From Cyanobium sp. NIES-981 (GTDB taxonomy: Bacteria > Cyanobacteriota > Cyanobacteriia > PCC-6307 > Cyanobiaceae): a stretch of DNA of 64,000 nt. Where the stretch lies: contig CAMDEM010000011.1 of the NCBI GenBank assembly GCA_945896675.1, positions 1 to 64,000 of the forward strand, read 5' to 3'. Shown piece by piece: positions 18,801 through 28,051 of the stretch. Made by a program: the position numbers and the translations under genes. The first letter of the stretch is position 1. Each line of letters begins with the position of its first letter. The notes beneath the pieces were generated by a model that saw nothing but the letters and a program-made list of their open reading frames with translations, had not been told where the DNA came from and ran no database searches.

Positions 18801-18912
18801 CCGGGTGGCCATTGGGCTGCTCGCACCGCCACAGGGGCTGGAGATCCCACAGCGAACGTGAATGAAACGTTTCAATCCGGGGCAACTGGGCTGCACCATG
18901 GGCCTCAGGCAT
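15859..18912 (-). CDS. Glycoside hydrolase family 38 alpha-mannosidase
   Basis: The protein has about 1017 residues. The GH38 catalytic domain shows the metal site FHVLGHAHLDLAWLWPVA, a PINGPWVESD segment, the nucleophile region WLPDTFGFGAGLPAM and GVGDHGGGPTAEML. It is preceded by an N-terminal jelly-roll-like domain and followed by the long beta-rich C-terminal domains usual for class II alpha-mannosidases. No signal peptide is apparent from the ATG at 18912, so it may act in the cytosol on glycan turnover. An AGPDG-type short repeat occurs in the beta region. It lies antisense between psbN and psbI, with its 3' end abutting psbN. Confidence 0.9.
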   Translation of the reverse strand: MPEAHGAAQLPRIETFHSRSLWDLQPLWRCEQPNGHPGPARQHPWGALHRPDWDARGLVIWPRGGLWRQLQLQLVCPPAWQALARQGQAPDWPGIAARLVLRWWADQVELWVDGARVHRGDLFDTACRWPLPASWWKGVPLDLELRLRSPLHDDGALISSAVVLEPLDPKDPLGLLDETKGALRDLRASSPAPEGHFHVLGHAHLDLAWLWPVADTWQAAERTFGSALDLMERFPDLHFGHSTPALFAWLELNRPDLFARIQRAVAAGRFEPINGPWVESDCVLISSASLLRQFQEGQAFSRRVFPGLEHRLAWLPDTFGFGAGLPAMAQATGVDWFCTHKLFWNASNPFPHRLFRWRSRCGRELKALMTAPIGTDADPVAMERYRLEWTAASGCPEALWLPGVGDHGGGPTAEMLDQLQLWQGQAEAAPQVHGLLRDYLARLEPHQGRLPVWRDELYLELHRGCATSRPDQKRHNRTLERLLREADLAAVLAARSAQQLGRSDQQPGEATDWRVLLFQQFHDILPGTSIPEVFEQAESQWRLARRRACRQRDRALHHWLGSRPAGGDAPLWWLCQLQPLAASRQVLRLPAGSWTWNGQRLATQSATAGGGWVQLPPLAGVAALPLVRQQPMAGTAAPAALEPAAIEHPVRLERLAWRDGAGPDGAAGPDGALERWRLGNGLVALELGPEGVEQLWDANGVPQLAAPLAWQRYRDAGEFWDAWDVAADYADHPLAWRWDGGIQWSEQGPLCTSFVRRGRCGSSAVRLQGRLRAASPWLELVLSVDWRARHELLRLEIPLQQPAQRWAADTTGGVIERPAQAITPREQARWEVPAITWMASVPQSGGLAVLLDGPQGVSAAPGRLGVSLLRAPTWPDPGADNGWQRLRLALLPCATDWQRAQVPQQAVRFREPLWLRPAQPFSAPQDWGEAVSALPPLGDGLLLLALRPDPTQGDGLIAVQNSSPLRRQLSLGDGWEVIAELDGLDQVLKGHQSPPQALPLSLELRPWQIRFWRIRKR

Positions 18913-19025
18913 CGTTGGATAGCAAGCCAAGCCCCATAGGATGATCCGGATGCCGTGGGGTCGGCCAGGCCCTACCAGGCGCCTGTCACTCCCTGTCACC
19001 CGCCCGTCTCCCCTAAGACCGAACC

Positions 19026-19145
19026 ATGCTCGCCCTCAAGATCTCGGTTTACTCGGTCGTCTTCTTCTTTATCGGCATCTTCGTGTTCGGCTTTCTAGCC
19101 AGTGATCCCACCCGCACCCCGAGCCGCAAAGACCTCGAAGACTGA
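19026..19145 (+). CDS. psbI: Photosystem II protein PsbI
   Basis: A 39-residue protein with one membrane helix: [19 protein letters not shown], then [20 protein letters not shown]. This is the standard PsbI sequence. PsbI binds at the D1/CP43 side and helps photosystem II dimer stability. The gene stands alone, between the divergent mannosidase start and an LptD-like gene. Confidence 0.96.
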   Translation: MLALKISVYSVVFFFIGIFVFGFLASDPTRTPSRKDLED

Positions 19146-19184
19146 GCGCCAACCCCACCTGGCGGGGTCATGAACCCTGTGGGA

Positions 19185-19204
19185 TGATCACACCCTTGTG
19201 ATCA
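19185..19204. repeat. Perfect inverted repeat between psbI and the LptD-like gene
   Basis: TGATCACA and TGTGATCA form a perfect 8-bp stem around a CCCT loop, 39 bp past the psbI stop. There is no T-run, so it is not an obvious intrinsic terminator. It could be a regulator-binding site for the next gene or an mRNA-stabilising hairpin for psbI. Confidence 0.5.
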
Positions 19205-19216
19205 CGGGCATTCAAC

Positions 19217-21880
19217 GTGCAAGGCCCCAGAGCTGCCGCTGAATCCTGTCTTGGTGCAAATTCCAGTCCTCGTAACGATTGGGAAAGCCAAAAAAAAATT
19301 GGAACGCAGTGTCATAAAGAACGCTTGAATTTGAAATGGCTAATTGACACCAACAAGCTCTCCCTAGCAGCCTGTTCCTTAGCCATCCTCCAGCCCCATG
19401 CCCTGGCGCTTGCGGCTTCGCCTCCGGCGCCTCGACAACAGCCTGAGAGCTCAAGCGTCCAAAGCGGTAGCAACAATCCAGGCCCAGGCCCGGCGGCAAA
19501 AACCATCAGTCCAAAGCCCAAGCCAGGCGAGCCAAAGCCCACGGAAACCTTCGCGATCATCGAAGCAGGCCAGCAAAGTTATGACTCGCCCCTGGGCCGC
19601 TATGTCGCCAAAGGCCACGTCAAGGTTCGCTTCAACGGCTGGATCCTGCTAGCCGATCGCGTCGAAGTTGCCGAACGCAGCCGCAGTTTCTATGCCACTG
19701 GAAAAGTACGCCTCAAAAAAGGCGACCAGTACCTGCAAGCCAGCAGCGTTCGCTATAGCAACTGGGAAGGCACCGGCGAAATCGAAGATGTCTACGGAGT
19801 TATCGATCAAGACACCCTGAAACGCGACACAGCCCTACAAACAACCACAACCCCTTCTGCTGCCCAAGCAAACGCTCCTACAGAAGCCGAACTGCCCCCA
19901 TCCTTTGCCTGTCCGCAGTTGACAGCCAGTACAAATCGCAGCGCCATCAGCATCCTGCCCCCAGGCAAAACCACGCTGCCAACGATGGCTGCCCCCCATA
20001 GCTGCCTAGGAGCCGCGGGAACGAACGCAACAGCCAAACCCAAGCGGCTGATGGAAGCGCTCGAAAGCGTGGTCTTTCAACCAAGCCAGTACAAGGCGAA
20101 TCCCAGTTTCGCAGCACCAAATGTATTAGGCAACAAGCCAACCGCTAACCAGTCGATCAGCCCCATCGGGATTGATCAACGGGTTAAAAACGTGAGCTAC
20201 CAACAAAGCTGGAGCGCGGGAATCTCCATCAATCTGCTGGGCCTGATCGGCTACACAGCACCTACAAATGGAGTGAACGCCGGCCAACCCTCAGGGCCCA
20301 AATTTGAGAAAGCCAAGGGCACAATTAGCAGGATTCGCTTCCAAACCACAAATCTCCAAATTCAAAGAAATACCTGGACAGCGAGGCAACTCACATTCAC
20401 CAATGACCCCCTTACCCCGGCACGCTCCTGGACCATTGCCCGCAATGTGACAGCTGCCCAATCCCCCGATGGCACGACCAAGATCTGGGCTCGCAGTGGC
20501 AACATCATCCTTGAAAACAAGTATTCCCTGCCAGCCGTTCTAAGCCAAACCCTTGGCAAAGAAAAATCAGCATTCGCCTTTGGGGTCGACAACCTAGATC
20601 GAGATGGCTTCTACCTAGCCTACAATTTAAAGCCGATTAAAATCGGCCAAGGTGGGAGCCTCAGTCTCCAGCCCCAATTGTTAATTGAGCGCGTCATCAA
20701 CGGCGAAAGTAGCAGCTTTATTGCTCCAGGGGCAAGTCTTGATAGCGGCAACGTCACCCAATCGATCACGGCGGCAGATGCCTTTGGCCTCCTAGCCAAA
20801 CTGGACATGCCAATCAATGGGTTCAATCTCTCTTCCAACCTGAGTCTGGCCACCCTGAATCCGGAGCACCTGAGCTCCGGAACCCGCAACACGACGCGGC
20901 TGACGACGCCAATCCAACTACCAGGCCACAGCAGTGCGACAGCGGGTCTCTTTGGCACTTACCGGGAACGGACCTACAACGGCAGCCTGGGGCTCCAAAA
21001 TGTAATTTATGCCTATGGCGCCGACATGGGCGGCAGCCTTACTATTCAGACCAATGACTCTCAAAAGCAAGCAGAAAAAACAAACATTCAATCCCATAGC
21101 GGGACGCCAAATACTTTTCACAGCCCAAACGAAACCAGCAGCTACACCAACCCCGCCCAGTCAAAAAGCTTCTTCAATCCGATTAGCCTTAATTGGCAAC
21201 TACGCTCAGGCGATTACCAAGCAAATCTTTTCAGCACAGGTACCCTTGCCAATCTTTGGCGGTCAACGCTCAACATTTCTGCCACGTCCTCCTTCTCCAT
21301 TTGGGAAGGCAAGTCAATCGCCAGAGCGGCAGATCCAACTACGGGCCTTCGCTATTCACCCAGCTACATTATTCCAGGCCTGCGATTAGATTTTGGCGCT
21401 TCCGGCAATCTTGCCAATTACGGAGATGGCGGCAACCAAAACAGCCTCACCCTTTTCGGAGGGCCAGCTTTAACGCTAGGGCACTTTGACAAGCCGTTCT
21501 TTGATTACACCCGCATTGCCGCCTCGATCGCAGGCACCTTCAACAATGGACTAAGTCCCTTTAGCTTCGATCGGGCAGTCGACCTTCGCACAGCTTCATT
21601 TAGCGTGGCGCAACAAATTTACGGTCCGCTCGTCCTTGAAGCGGGAGCTACCTATAACATCGATCCCAGCTCGATCTACAACGGGGATTCCTCCTATTCC
21701 TACCTTGAGGTGAAACTTCAACGCCGCTCCTATGAGTTGGGCATCTATTACAGCCCCTACGATGGGATTGGCGGCATCCGGATTAAACTCAACGATTTCA
21801 ACTTTGACGGCAGCGGCGCACCCTTCATGCCGACAACCGCGACATCAACCATGCCGATCCGCCGCAATCCAATCGAGTAA
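19217..21880 (+). CDS. LptD/OstA-like outer-membrane protein (DUF3769-type)
   Basis: The protein has up to 887 residues. A hydrophobic signal-like segment (LSLAACSLAILQPHALALAA) is followed by a short OstA/LptA-type beta domain (GRYVAKGHVKVRFNGWILLADRVEV, YLQASSVRY). A long Thr/Asn/Ser-rich region and a C-terminal beta-barrel-like part then end near YYSPYDGIGGIRIKLNDFNF. This resembles the cyanobacterial LPS-assembly (LptD-like) proteins. The GTG at 19217 leaves 36 residues ahead of the signal; TTG at 19325 would give a more usual signal peptide. The base composition is clearly more AT-rich than in the neighbours. Confidence 0.75.
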   Translation: MQGPRAAAESCLGANSSPRNDWESQKKIGTQCHKERLNLKWLIDTNKLSLAACSLAILQPHALALAASPPAPRQQPESSSVQSGSNNPGPGPAAKTISPKPKPGEPKPTETFAIIEAGQQSYDSPLGRYVAKGHVKVRFNGWILLADRVEVAERSRSFYATGKVRLKKGDQYLQASSVRYSNWEGTGEIEDVYGVIDQDTLKRDTALQTTTTPSAAQANAPTEAELPPSFACPQLTASTNRSAISILPPGKTTLPTMAAPHSCLGAAGTNATAKPKRLMEALESVVFQPSQYKANPSFAAPNVLGNKPTANQSISPIGIDQRVKNVSYQQSWSAGISINLLGLIGYTAPTNGVNAGQPSGPKFEKAKGTISRIRFQTTNLQIQRNTWTARQLTFTNDPLTPARSWTIARNVTAAQSPDGTTKIWARSGNIILENKYSLPAVLSQTLGKEKSAFAFGVDNLDRDGFYLAYNLKPIKIGQGGSLSLQPQLLIERVINGESSSFIAPGASLDSGNVTQSITAADAFGLLAKLDMPINGFNLSSNLSLATLNPEHLSSGTRNTTRLTTPIQLPGHSSATAGLFGTYRERTYNGSLGLQNVIYAYGADMGGSLTIQTNDSQKQAEKTNIQSHSGTPNTFHSPNETSSYTNPAQSKSFFNPISLNWQLRSGDYQANLFSTGTLANLWRSTLNISATSSFSIWEGKSIARAADPTTGLRYSPSYIIPGLRLDFGASGNLANYGDGGNQNSLTLFGGPALTLGHFDKPFFDYTRIAASIAGTFNNGLSPFSFDRAVDLRTASFSVAQQIYGPLVLEAGATYNIDPSSIYNGDSSYSYLEVKLQRRSYELGIYYSPYDGIGGIRIKLNDFNFDGSGAPFMPTTATSTMPIRRNPIE

Positions 21881-21930
21881 GGACAAACCAGATTTCTCCA
21901 ATCAGAGCCTGAACAGCTCGGTGAGCTCTA

Positions 21931-22545
21931 TCAAAATCCAAAGATGTACGGCAGGTTTGCCGCCGTTGTTTGCAGGGCATCATCGTTGGCAAGCAACTGG
22001 GATGTGGCATCCCATTGGCCCGTGCGCAGCATTTGGCGGGGACCCGATGCCAACTCCAATGGCCAGGACAGGCCAGCCGCCGTCGAGGCCTGAAGGCCAT
22101 CCAGATCCAAGCGAATTGTTTGAGCCGGATCAGCCTGAATTGCTGCCTGCAAAGCAAGCACTTGGTCATGGCTGGCGGTAAAACAGGGAATGCCCAAGGC
22201 CAGGCAATTCCCATAGAAGATTTCGGCAAAGCTCTCTCCAACCACCGCCCGAATCCCCCAGCGCATCAGGGCCTGGGGGGCATGCTCGCGGCTAGAACCA
22301 CAGCCAAAATTCCGGTTGACCACAAGGATGCGAGCCCCTTGATGCGGCTCCAGATCAAAGGGGTGCCTTCCCTGAAGCTCAGCGCGATCATCGGCAAAAG
22401 CCTGGACGCCCAGCCCCTCAAAGGTGACGCACTTCAAAAAACGGGCAGGAATAATCCGATCCGTATCAATATCATCGCCGGTTAGCACCACGGCCCGCCC
22501 CTCCACCTGGGGAATGATGCCGAAAGGGAAGGAAGGAGCAGTCAT
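21931..22545 (-). CDS. leuD: 3-isopropylmalate dehydratase small subunit
   Basis: LeuD pairs with LeuC to isomerise 2-isopropylmalate in leucine synthesis. The 204-residue protein has the swivel-domain motifs TGDDIDTDRIIPARFL, NFGCGSSREHAPQAL and GNCLALGIP. The ATG at 22545 gives the normal N-terminus, and an upstream in-frame ATG would add 24 unrelated residues. It lies directly downstream of leuC on the same strand. Confidence 0.95.
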   Translation of the reverse strand: MTAPSFPFGIIPQVEGRAVVLTGDDIDTDRIIPARFLKCVTFEGLGVQAFADDRAELQGRHPFDLEPHQGARILVVNRNFGCGSSREHAPQALMRWGIRAVVGESFAEIFYGNCLALGIPCFTASHDQVLALQAAIQADPAQTIRLDLDGLQASTAAGLSWPLELASGPRQMLRTGQWDATSQLLANDDALQTTAANLPYIFGF

Positions 22546-22628
22546 CTGGGGAATCAAAGACGTCAAAGAATGGGATGTTGCTGTTGCCAAGGCCAGCACA
22601 AGGTGTCTGGCCCGCAAAAGGCCAGCAC

Positions 22629-24053
22629 TTAGCTCTGCAATAGGGCTCGCACATCACTCACCTTGCCGTGAATTGCCGCGGCAGCCACCATCGCCGGGCT
22701 CATCAACAAGGTGCGGCCCGTCGCCGATCCCTGGCGCCCCTTGAAATTGCGATTGCTCGAGCTCGCACTAATTTGACGGCCCTCGAGCCGGTCGGGGTTC
22801 ATGGCCAGACACATCGAACACCCTGGCTCGCGCCACTCAAAGCCAGCCTCACGGAAGACGGCGTCGAGACCTTCGGCTTCCGCAGCCGCTGCCACCTGCT
22901 CAGAGCCGGGGACCACAAAGGCCTTGATTCCTGGAGCCACGTGGCGCCCCTTGGCCACCGCAGCGGCAGCCTGTAGATCGCTCAGGCGGCCATTGGTGCA
23001 GCTGCCGATAAAGCACACGTCCACTGCCACTCCCGCGATCGGGGATCCGGGTTGCAGATCCATGTAGCGGTAGGCCTCTTCAGCCAGGGGACGCTCATCG
23101 GGATCGGTCTGCTCGAGGGTGGGCACGCTCTCATCCACACCGATGCCCTGACCTGGCGTGATCCCCCAGGTGATCGTCGGGGCAATCACCGTGGCATCGA
23201 AGCGCACCTCATCGTCAAACATGGCCTGATCCCCGCTGGCCAGGCTGGTCCACCAGGTCACCGCCCGATCCCAGGCGTCCCCTGCCGGGGCATAGGGACG
23301 TCCGTGCAGATAGGCAAAGGTGGTGGCGTCGGGGTTGACGTAACCGCAGCGGGCTCCGCCCTCAATCGCCATGTTGCAGAGGGTCATCCGCTCCTCCATC
23401 GACAGCGCTTCAATCGCGGGACCAGCAAATTCATAGGCGTAGCCCACACCCCCTTTCACCCCGAGGGTGCGAATGATGTGCAGAACCAAATCCTTGGCAT
23501 AGACCCCAGGCTGCAACTGGCCTTCCACCCAAATGCGGCGCACCTTGAGCTTGCCCATCGACAGGCTCTGACTGGCCAACACATCCCGCACCTGGCTGGT
23601 GCCAATGCCGAAAGCGATCGCCCCAAAGGCCCCATGGGTTGAGGTATGGGAATCACCGCAGGCCACGGTCATGCCTGGCTGGGTGAGTCCAAGCTCCGGA
23701 GCGATCACATGAACGATCCCCTGGCGGCCACTGCCAATCGCCTGGAGGCTGATGCCGTGCTCTGCGCAATTGCGCTCGAGGGTGGCGAGCATCTCTTCAG
23801 CCAACGGGTCGGCAAATGGCCTGGCTTGGGAGGTGGTGGGCACGATGTGGTCCACCGTCGCCACGGTGCGCTCGGGATGGCGAACGCCCAAACCCAAATC
23901 CTTCAGGGCTGAAAAAGCCTGGGGGCTGGTGACCTCATGAATCAGATGGAGGCCAATGAACAGCTGGGTGGAGCCCCCGGGCAGCTCGGCGACCTGGTGC
24001 AGATCCCAGACCTTGTCGTAGAGGGTGCCGGCGCTCACGGGCAGTGCAGCCAA
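22629..24053 (-). CDS. leuC: 3-isopropylmalate dehydratase large subunit
   Basis: LeuC is the aconitase-type catalytic subunit with a 4Fe-4S cluster. The 474-residue protein shows [10 protein letters not shown] at the N-terminus, [32 protein letters not shown] and [13 protein letters not shown]. These contain the three cluster cysteines. It forms a leuC-leuD pair. Identification is secure. Confidence 0.97.
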   Translation of the reverse strand: MAALPVSAGTLYDKVWDLHQVAELPGGSTQLFIGLHLIHEVTSPQAFSALKDLGLGVRHPERTVATVDHIVPTTSQARPFADPLAEEMLATLERNCAEHGISLQAIGSGRQGIVHVIAPELGLTQPGMTVACGDSHTSTHGAFGAIAFGIGTSQVRDVLASQSLSMGKLKVRRIWVEGQLQPGVYAKDLVLHIIRTLGVKGGVGYAYEFAGPAIEALSMEERMTLCNMAIEGGARCGYVNPDATTFAYLHGRPYAPAGDAWDRAVTWWTSLASGDQAMFDDEVRFDATVIAPTITWGITPGQGIGVDESVPTLEQTDPDERPLAEEAYRYMDLQPGSPIAGVAVDVCFIGSCTNGRLSDLQAAAAVAKGRHVAPGIKAFVVPGSEQVAAAAEAEGLDAVFREAGFEWREPGCSMCLAMNPDRLEGRQISASSSNRNFKGRQGSATGRTLLMSPAMVAAAAIHGKVSDVRALLQS

Positions 24054-24088
24054 TGGAATGAATCACCCTAAAACCAAGTCCGTAGGCG

Positions 24089-25336
24089 TTACGCAGCCAG
24101 CAGCTGGAGGCGCAAGCGGTTGAGGGCCTCACCGGCGGTGAGCGTTTGAATCCAATCGCGGCCCCGCAACGCCCCAAACCGAACTCCCTCGGAGCAGGAG
24201 CCATCCGGACCAGCGATGGCGATATGGACCAGCCCCACAGGCTTCTCAGCGGTGCCCCCACCTGGGCCTGCAATCCCCGTCACCGCAATCGCCCAGGTGG
24301 CTCCGGTCAGCTGGCGGGCGCCCTGGGCCATGGCAAGGGCCACCGCATCACTCACGGCCCCATCGCGCTCCAGAAGCTCGGCGGGAACCCCCAAAACAGC
24401 CTGCTTGACGGCGTTGGCATAGGCGATCACCCCCCCGAGGAACCCATCCGATGCCCCAGGCACCGCCGCCAGGGCGGCCCCAATCCCCCCGCCGGTGCAG
24501 CTCTCGGCCACGGCCAGGGTCTGGCCCCGCTGGCGCAGGAGGGCTAGCACCACCGAAGCCAGGGAATCGGCATCTGAGCCAAAGCAAGCGTCCCCAGTGC
24601 GCTGGCGCAGCTCCTGCTCCACGGGCTGCAGCAAGGCCTCCGCCGCCGGAAGGTTGGTAGCCCTAGCGGTGATGCGCAGCTTGACCTCACCGGCTCCGGC
24701 GTAGGGCGCCACGGTGGGGTTACTTAAAGCCAGTAAATCAGCCACCTGCTCGGCCAAGGCGGATTCACCCACCCCCCAAAACCTCAGCATGCGGCTCGCG
24801 AACAGCCCATCAGCGAGCCCGTTCAGCCGCAACCAAGGCTCGGCAGTTGCCTGCCACATGGCCCGCATTTCACTGGGCACCCCAGGGAAGGTGATCACCG
24901 TGAACCCCGGGCAGGGGCTCCAGATCATCCCCGGGGCCGTGCCCGTGGCATTGGGCAACACCTCTGCCCCTTGGGGCAAGAGGGCCTGCTTGCGGTTGCT
25001 GGGGGCGCAAGGCCGGCCCCGGCCGCTGAGCTTGGCCTGGATATCGGCCCAGATCGCCCCATGCTCCACCAAGGGCGTATCAAAGGCTGCTGCGATCGCT
25101 TCGGTGGTGAGGTCGTCGGGGGTGGGGCCCAGGCCGCCGGTGGTGATCAACAGCCGGCACCGGCTAGAGGCTTCGCGCACAGCCGCCATCACCCGCCCGC
25201 GGTTGTCGCCCACCACCTCCTGGCGGTGGTGGGAAATGCCCAAGCCGGCAAGCTCTTCGGCGAGCCAGCGGGCATTGCCGTTGGTGATATTGCCGAGGAG
25301 GAGCTCGGTGCCAATGCAGAGGATTTCTGCGCTCAC
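24089..25336 (-). CDS. cinA: CinA-family protein (nicotinamide-nucleotide amidohydrolase type)
   Basis: The 415-residue protein has an N-terminal MoaB/MoCF-like domain ([20 protein letters not shown] and [17 protein letters not shown]). The C-terminal CinA domain has [37 protein letters not shown] and [20 protein letters not shown]. CinA proteins hydrolyse NMN or ADP-ribose in pyridine nucleotide recycling; they were named for competence induction in other bacteria. The start is GTG at 25336. A run of 15-bp repeats separates it from the gene upstream. Confidence 0.93.
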   Translation of the reverse strand: MSAEILCIGTELLLGNITNGNARWLAEELAGLGISHHRQEVVGDNRGRVMAAVREASSRCRLLITTGGLGPTPDDLTTEAIAAAFDTPLVEHGAIWADIQAKLSGRGRPCAPSNRKQALLPQGAEVLPNATGTAPGMIWSPCPGFTVITFPGVPSEMRAMWQATAEPWLRLNGLADGLFASRMLRFWGVGESALAEQVADLLALSNPTVAPYAGAGEVKLRITARATNLPAAEALLQPVEQELRQRTGDACFGSDADSLASVVLALLRQRGQTLAVAESCTGGGIGAALAAVPGASDGFLGGVIAYANAVKQAVLGVPAELLERDGAVSDAVALAMAQGARQLTGATWAIAVTGIAGPGGGTAEKPVGLVHIAIAGPDGSCSEGVRFGALRGRDWIQTLTAGEALNRLRLQLLAA

Positions 25337-25350
25337 AGGCTGGTTTCGAT

Positions 25351-25395
25351 CAAGGACATTTCGCTCAAGGACGTTGCGCTCAAGGACGTTGCGCT
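25351..25395. repeat. Three 15-bp tandem repeats between cinA and the WecA-like gene
   Basis: Three copies of a CAAGGACGTTGCGCT unit lie end to end; the first copy differs at two bases. They fill most of the 43 bp between the cinA start and the WecA-like stop codon and run into the last four codons of the latter. Replication slippage is the simplest origin. Confidence 0.75.
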
Positions 25396-26492
25396 GTGAT
25401 GCGTTTGGCCTTTTCGAGCTTGTGCAGCTGGCGGCGGGAGCGCACCAGCACCCAGATCAAGACGGCTGTTGCCAAAGCCAGCCAAAGAAAACGCATCTCG
25501 GCATTCACCACGACCAAGGCCAGGGCGGCCAGCCATTGGGTGAAGGCATAAATGAGCAGCACGGTGCGCCGGTGACTCAACCCGGAGCGCAACAACCGGT
25601 GGTGAAGGTGACGTCGGTCGGGATAGAAGGGGGAATGGCCTGAACTGAGACGGCCCATGATCACGGCCGACATGTCGGCCAAGGGCAGGGCCAAGATCAA
25701 CAGCGGCAGAAGCAAGCTCACGCTGGTGAGGCCCTTGGCGGGGCCAACGATGCTGACGGCGGCCAGGGCAAAGCCCAGGAAGTAGGAACCCCCATCCCCC
25801 ATGAAAATCTTGGCGGGGTTGAAGTTGTGGCGCAAGAAGCCAAGGCACGAGCCCGCCAGCGCCGCGGCCAACAGGCCAGCAGCGGGTTGGTGAAGGCTGT
25901 AGCTCACCGAGAGCAGCCCCACGGCAGCAATGCCACTCACCCCGGCGGCCAAACCATCCAGGCCATCCAGCCAGTTGATCGCATTGGTGATCCCCACCAG
26001 CCACACCACGGTGGCCAGCAGGCTCAACCAATCCGGCAGCACCAACAGGGCATTGGGATGGCCCATGAAACCCAGGGGCATCTCGATGCTGCCAATGCGC
26101 ACGCCCTCGCCCCAGGCCACCGCTGAGACCGCCAGCTGGCCCGCCAGGCGGGGCAGCGGAGGCAAGGCGAAGAGGTCGTCAGCCAAGCCAATGAAGAAGA
26201 AACACAGCGCCCCGGCCAAGGTCGTCCAGATCAATTGGTCGTTGATGGTGGGGAGCTCGGCAAAACCGCCCAGACTCCAGACCAAACCCAAGGACAGGCT
26301 GAAGGCCAGCACAATCCCCACGCCACCGAGACGCACCATGGGAGTGGTGTGTTGTTTACGGGCATCGGGGGCGTCAATCAAACCCCAGTGCAAGCCGAGC
26401 TTTCGAACCCCAGGCACCAGTAAGGCTGTCAGCGCTGCCGCCACGGAAAACGTGAGCAGGGCAGCGGCATTGGGACTGTGGGCGAGATTCAC
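25380..26492 (-). CDS. WecA/TagO/MraY-family undecaprenyl-phosphate sugar-phosphate transferase
   Basis: This polytopic membrane protein of 370 residues has about ten helices. Family motifs are [57 protein letters not shown] and the cytosolic RRHLHHRLL, which bind metal and the undecaprenyl/UDP-sugar substrates. It should load a HexNAc-1-phosphate or similar sugar onto undecaprenyl phosphate, starting a surface glycan. The HLHHRL form points to WecA/TagO rather than MraY. It is followed on the same strand by cinA. Confidence 0.9.
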   Translation of the reverse strand: MNLAHSPNAAALLTFSVAAALTALLVPGVRKLGLHWGLIDAPDARKQHTTPMVRLGGVGIVLAFSLSLGLVWSLGGFAELPTINDQLIWTTLAGALCFFFIGLADDLFALPPLPRLAGQLAVSAVAWGEGVRIGSIEMPLGFMGHPNALLVLPDWLSLLATVVWLVGITNAINWLDGLDGLAAGVSGIAAVGLLSVSYSLHQPAAGLLAAALAGSCLGFLRHNFNPAKIFMGDGGSYFLGFALAAVSIVGPAKGLTSVSLLLPLLILALPLADMSAVIMGRLSSGHSPFYPDRRHLHHRLLRSGLSHRRTVLLIYAFTQWLAALALVVVNAEMRFLWLALATAVLIWVLVRSRRQLHKLEKAKRITAQRP

Positions 26493-26498
26493 GGGCGA

Positions 26499-27764
26499 TC
26501 AGGCTGGCTGCAGGGTCGGCTGGTTGGCGTAGAGCGGGAAGCGCTCGCACAGGGCCGCAACCCGATCCCGGCAGCGCTGGGCCCCACCTGCATCGTCGGG
26601 CTGCAGGAGTCGGTCCGCAATCACATCGGCCACCTCCTTGAAGGCCGCCGCATCGAAGCCCCGGGTTGTCAGGGCCGCCGTGCCCAGACGCAGGCCGCTG
26701 GTCACAAAGGGCGACTCGGGATCAAAGGGCACGGTGTTTTTGTTGGCCGTGATGTGGACCTCACTGACCAGCTGATCCGCCAACTTGCCCGTCATGCCAA
26801 TGGAACGCAAATCCAGCAACACGATGTGGTTGTCGGTGCCACCACTCACCACGGCAATGCCCCGCTCCTGAATGCGGGCTGCCAGGGCCTGGGCATTGGC
26901 CACCACCTGCCGGCTGTAGGCCTGGAAGCTCGGTTGCAGCGCTTCGCCAAAGGCAACCGCTTTTGCCGCGATCACATGTTCCAGGGGGCCTCCCTGGGTG
27001 CCGGGGAACACGGCCTTATCGAACTGCTTGCCGAAGTCGGCATCGCGACACAGGATCAGGCCACCGCGCGGTCCCCGCAGGGTCTTGTGGGTGGTCGTCG
27101 TCACAACATCGCAGTGGGGCACTGGGCTGGCATGGACCCCTGCCGCCACCAATCCAGCGATATGGGCCATGTCGGCCAACAGGTAAGCCCCGACCTCATC
27201 GGCAATGGTGCGGAAGGCGGCGAAATCGATGCTGCGCGGGTAAGCCGAATAGCCACAGATGATCAGCTTGGGCTTGTGCTCCAGGGCCAACTGGCGAATG
27301 GTGTCGAAATTGAGCTGCTGGGTCTCTGGATCGACGCCGTAATGGACGGCCTTGAACCACTTGCCCGACACATTGACCGGGGAGCCATGGGTGAGGTGTC
27401 CCCCGTGGGAGAGATCCATGCCAAGGATCGTGTCGCCAGGCTTCAGCAAGGCCAGGAAGACCGCGAAATTGGCCTGGGCACCGCTGTGGGGCTGCACATT
27501 CGCCCAGGCCGCGCCAAACAGCTCCTTGGCCCGCTCAATGGCCAGGGCCTCAATCGCATCGACGTGCTCACAACCGCCGTAGTAGCGCTTGCCGGGCAAA
27601 CCTTCGGCGTACTTGTTGGTGAGGACCGAGCCTTGGGCTTCCATCACCGCCCGCGACGCGAAGTTCTCGCTAGCAATCAGCTCCAGGTGGCCCTGCTGCC
27701 GCTCCAACTCCTTCTGGGTCAGGCCACCAATGGCGGGATCAGCCGCTGCCAAGGACTGGTTCAT
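26499..27764 (-). CDS. glyA: Serine hydroxymethyltransferase
   Basis: GlyA converts serine and tetrahydrofolate to glycine and methylene-tetrahydrofolate, feeding thyX and purine synthesis. From the ATG at 27764 the protein has 421 residues. It shows [47 protein letters not shown] and the PLP-binding [17 protein letters not shown] start at 27788 is possible; the longer upstream frame runs into the tRNA and is not coding. The WecA-like gene follows 6 bp downstream. Confidence 0.97.
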   Translation of the reverse strand: MNQSLAAADPAIGGLTQKELERQQGHLELIASENFASRAVMEAQGSVLTNKYAEGLPGKRYYGGCEHVDAIEALAIERAKELFGAAWANVQPHSGAQANFAVFLALLKPGDTILGMDLSHGGHLTHGSPVNVSGKWFKAVHYGVDPETQQLNFDTIRQLALEHKPKLIICGYSAYPRSIDFAAFRTIADEVGAYLLADMAHIAGLVAAGVHASPVPHCDVVTTTTHKTLRGPRGGLILCRDADFGKQFDKAVFPGTQGGPLEHVIAAKAVAFGEALQPSFQAYSRQVVANAQALAARIQERGIAVVSGGTDNHIVLLDLRSIGMTGKLADQLVSEVHITANKNTVPFDPESPFVTSGLRLGTAALTTRGFDAAAFKEVADVIADRLLQPDDAGGAQRCRDRVAALCERFPLYANQPTLQPA

Positions 27765-27853
27765 GGCTGAGCCACCAAATTCAGGCATCGATCGCCGGTG
27801 AGATTGCTTCGATCGTAAGAAAAGACGCCCAGCCTGCACGCCTTGGTGAGCAC

Positions 27854-27876
27854 AAAAAAAAACCGCCCGAGGGCGG
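27854..27876 (-). terminator. Intrinsic terminator after tRNA-Arg
   Basis: On the minus strand a CCGCCCTCGGGCGG hairpin is followed directly by nine U residues. It lies just downstream of tRNA-Arg and upstream of glyA. A second short hairpin (CCTCTCCCTTGGAGAGG) lies between it and the tRNA. This is the clearest Rho-independent terminator in the window. Confidence 0.85.
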
Positions 27877-27918
27877 CGCCTCTCCAAGGGAGAGGAGAAG
27901 AGGAGTTGAATGAAGAAG

Positions 27919-27992
27919 CGCGCCTGGAGAGATTCGAACTCCCGACCCTCTGATCCGTAGTCAGATGCTCTAATCCGCTGAGCTACAAGCGC
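27919..27992 (-). tRNA. tRNA-Arg (anticodon ACG)
   Basis: A full cloverleaf reads on the minus strand. The acceptor GCGCTTG pairs with CAGGCGC, the D arm is GCTC...GAGC, and the anticodon stem TCTGA/TCAGA encloses CTACGGA. The T arm is GTCGG GAGTTCGAATC-type. The anticodon is ACG, normally edited to ICG to read CGU/CGC/CGA. CCA is not encoded. A strong terminator follows. Confidence 0.95.
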
Positions 27993-28051
27993 ATGGGTCC
28001 CATTCTCACCGCATGGGGTGCCCATCCGTCAAACCCCTCGCCCCCTTCACC

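Noticed and set aside
26478-27770. A 430-codon plus-strand frame
   Set aside because: It is antisense to glyA and has no recognisable motif; glyA is certain.
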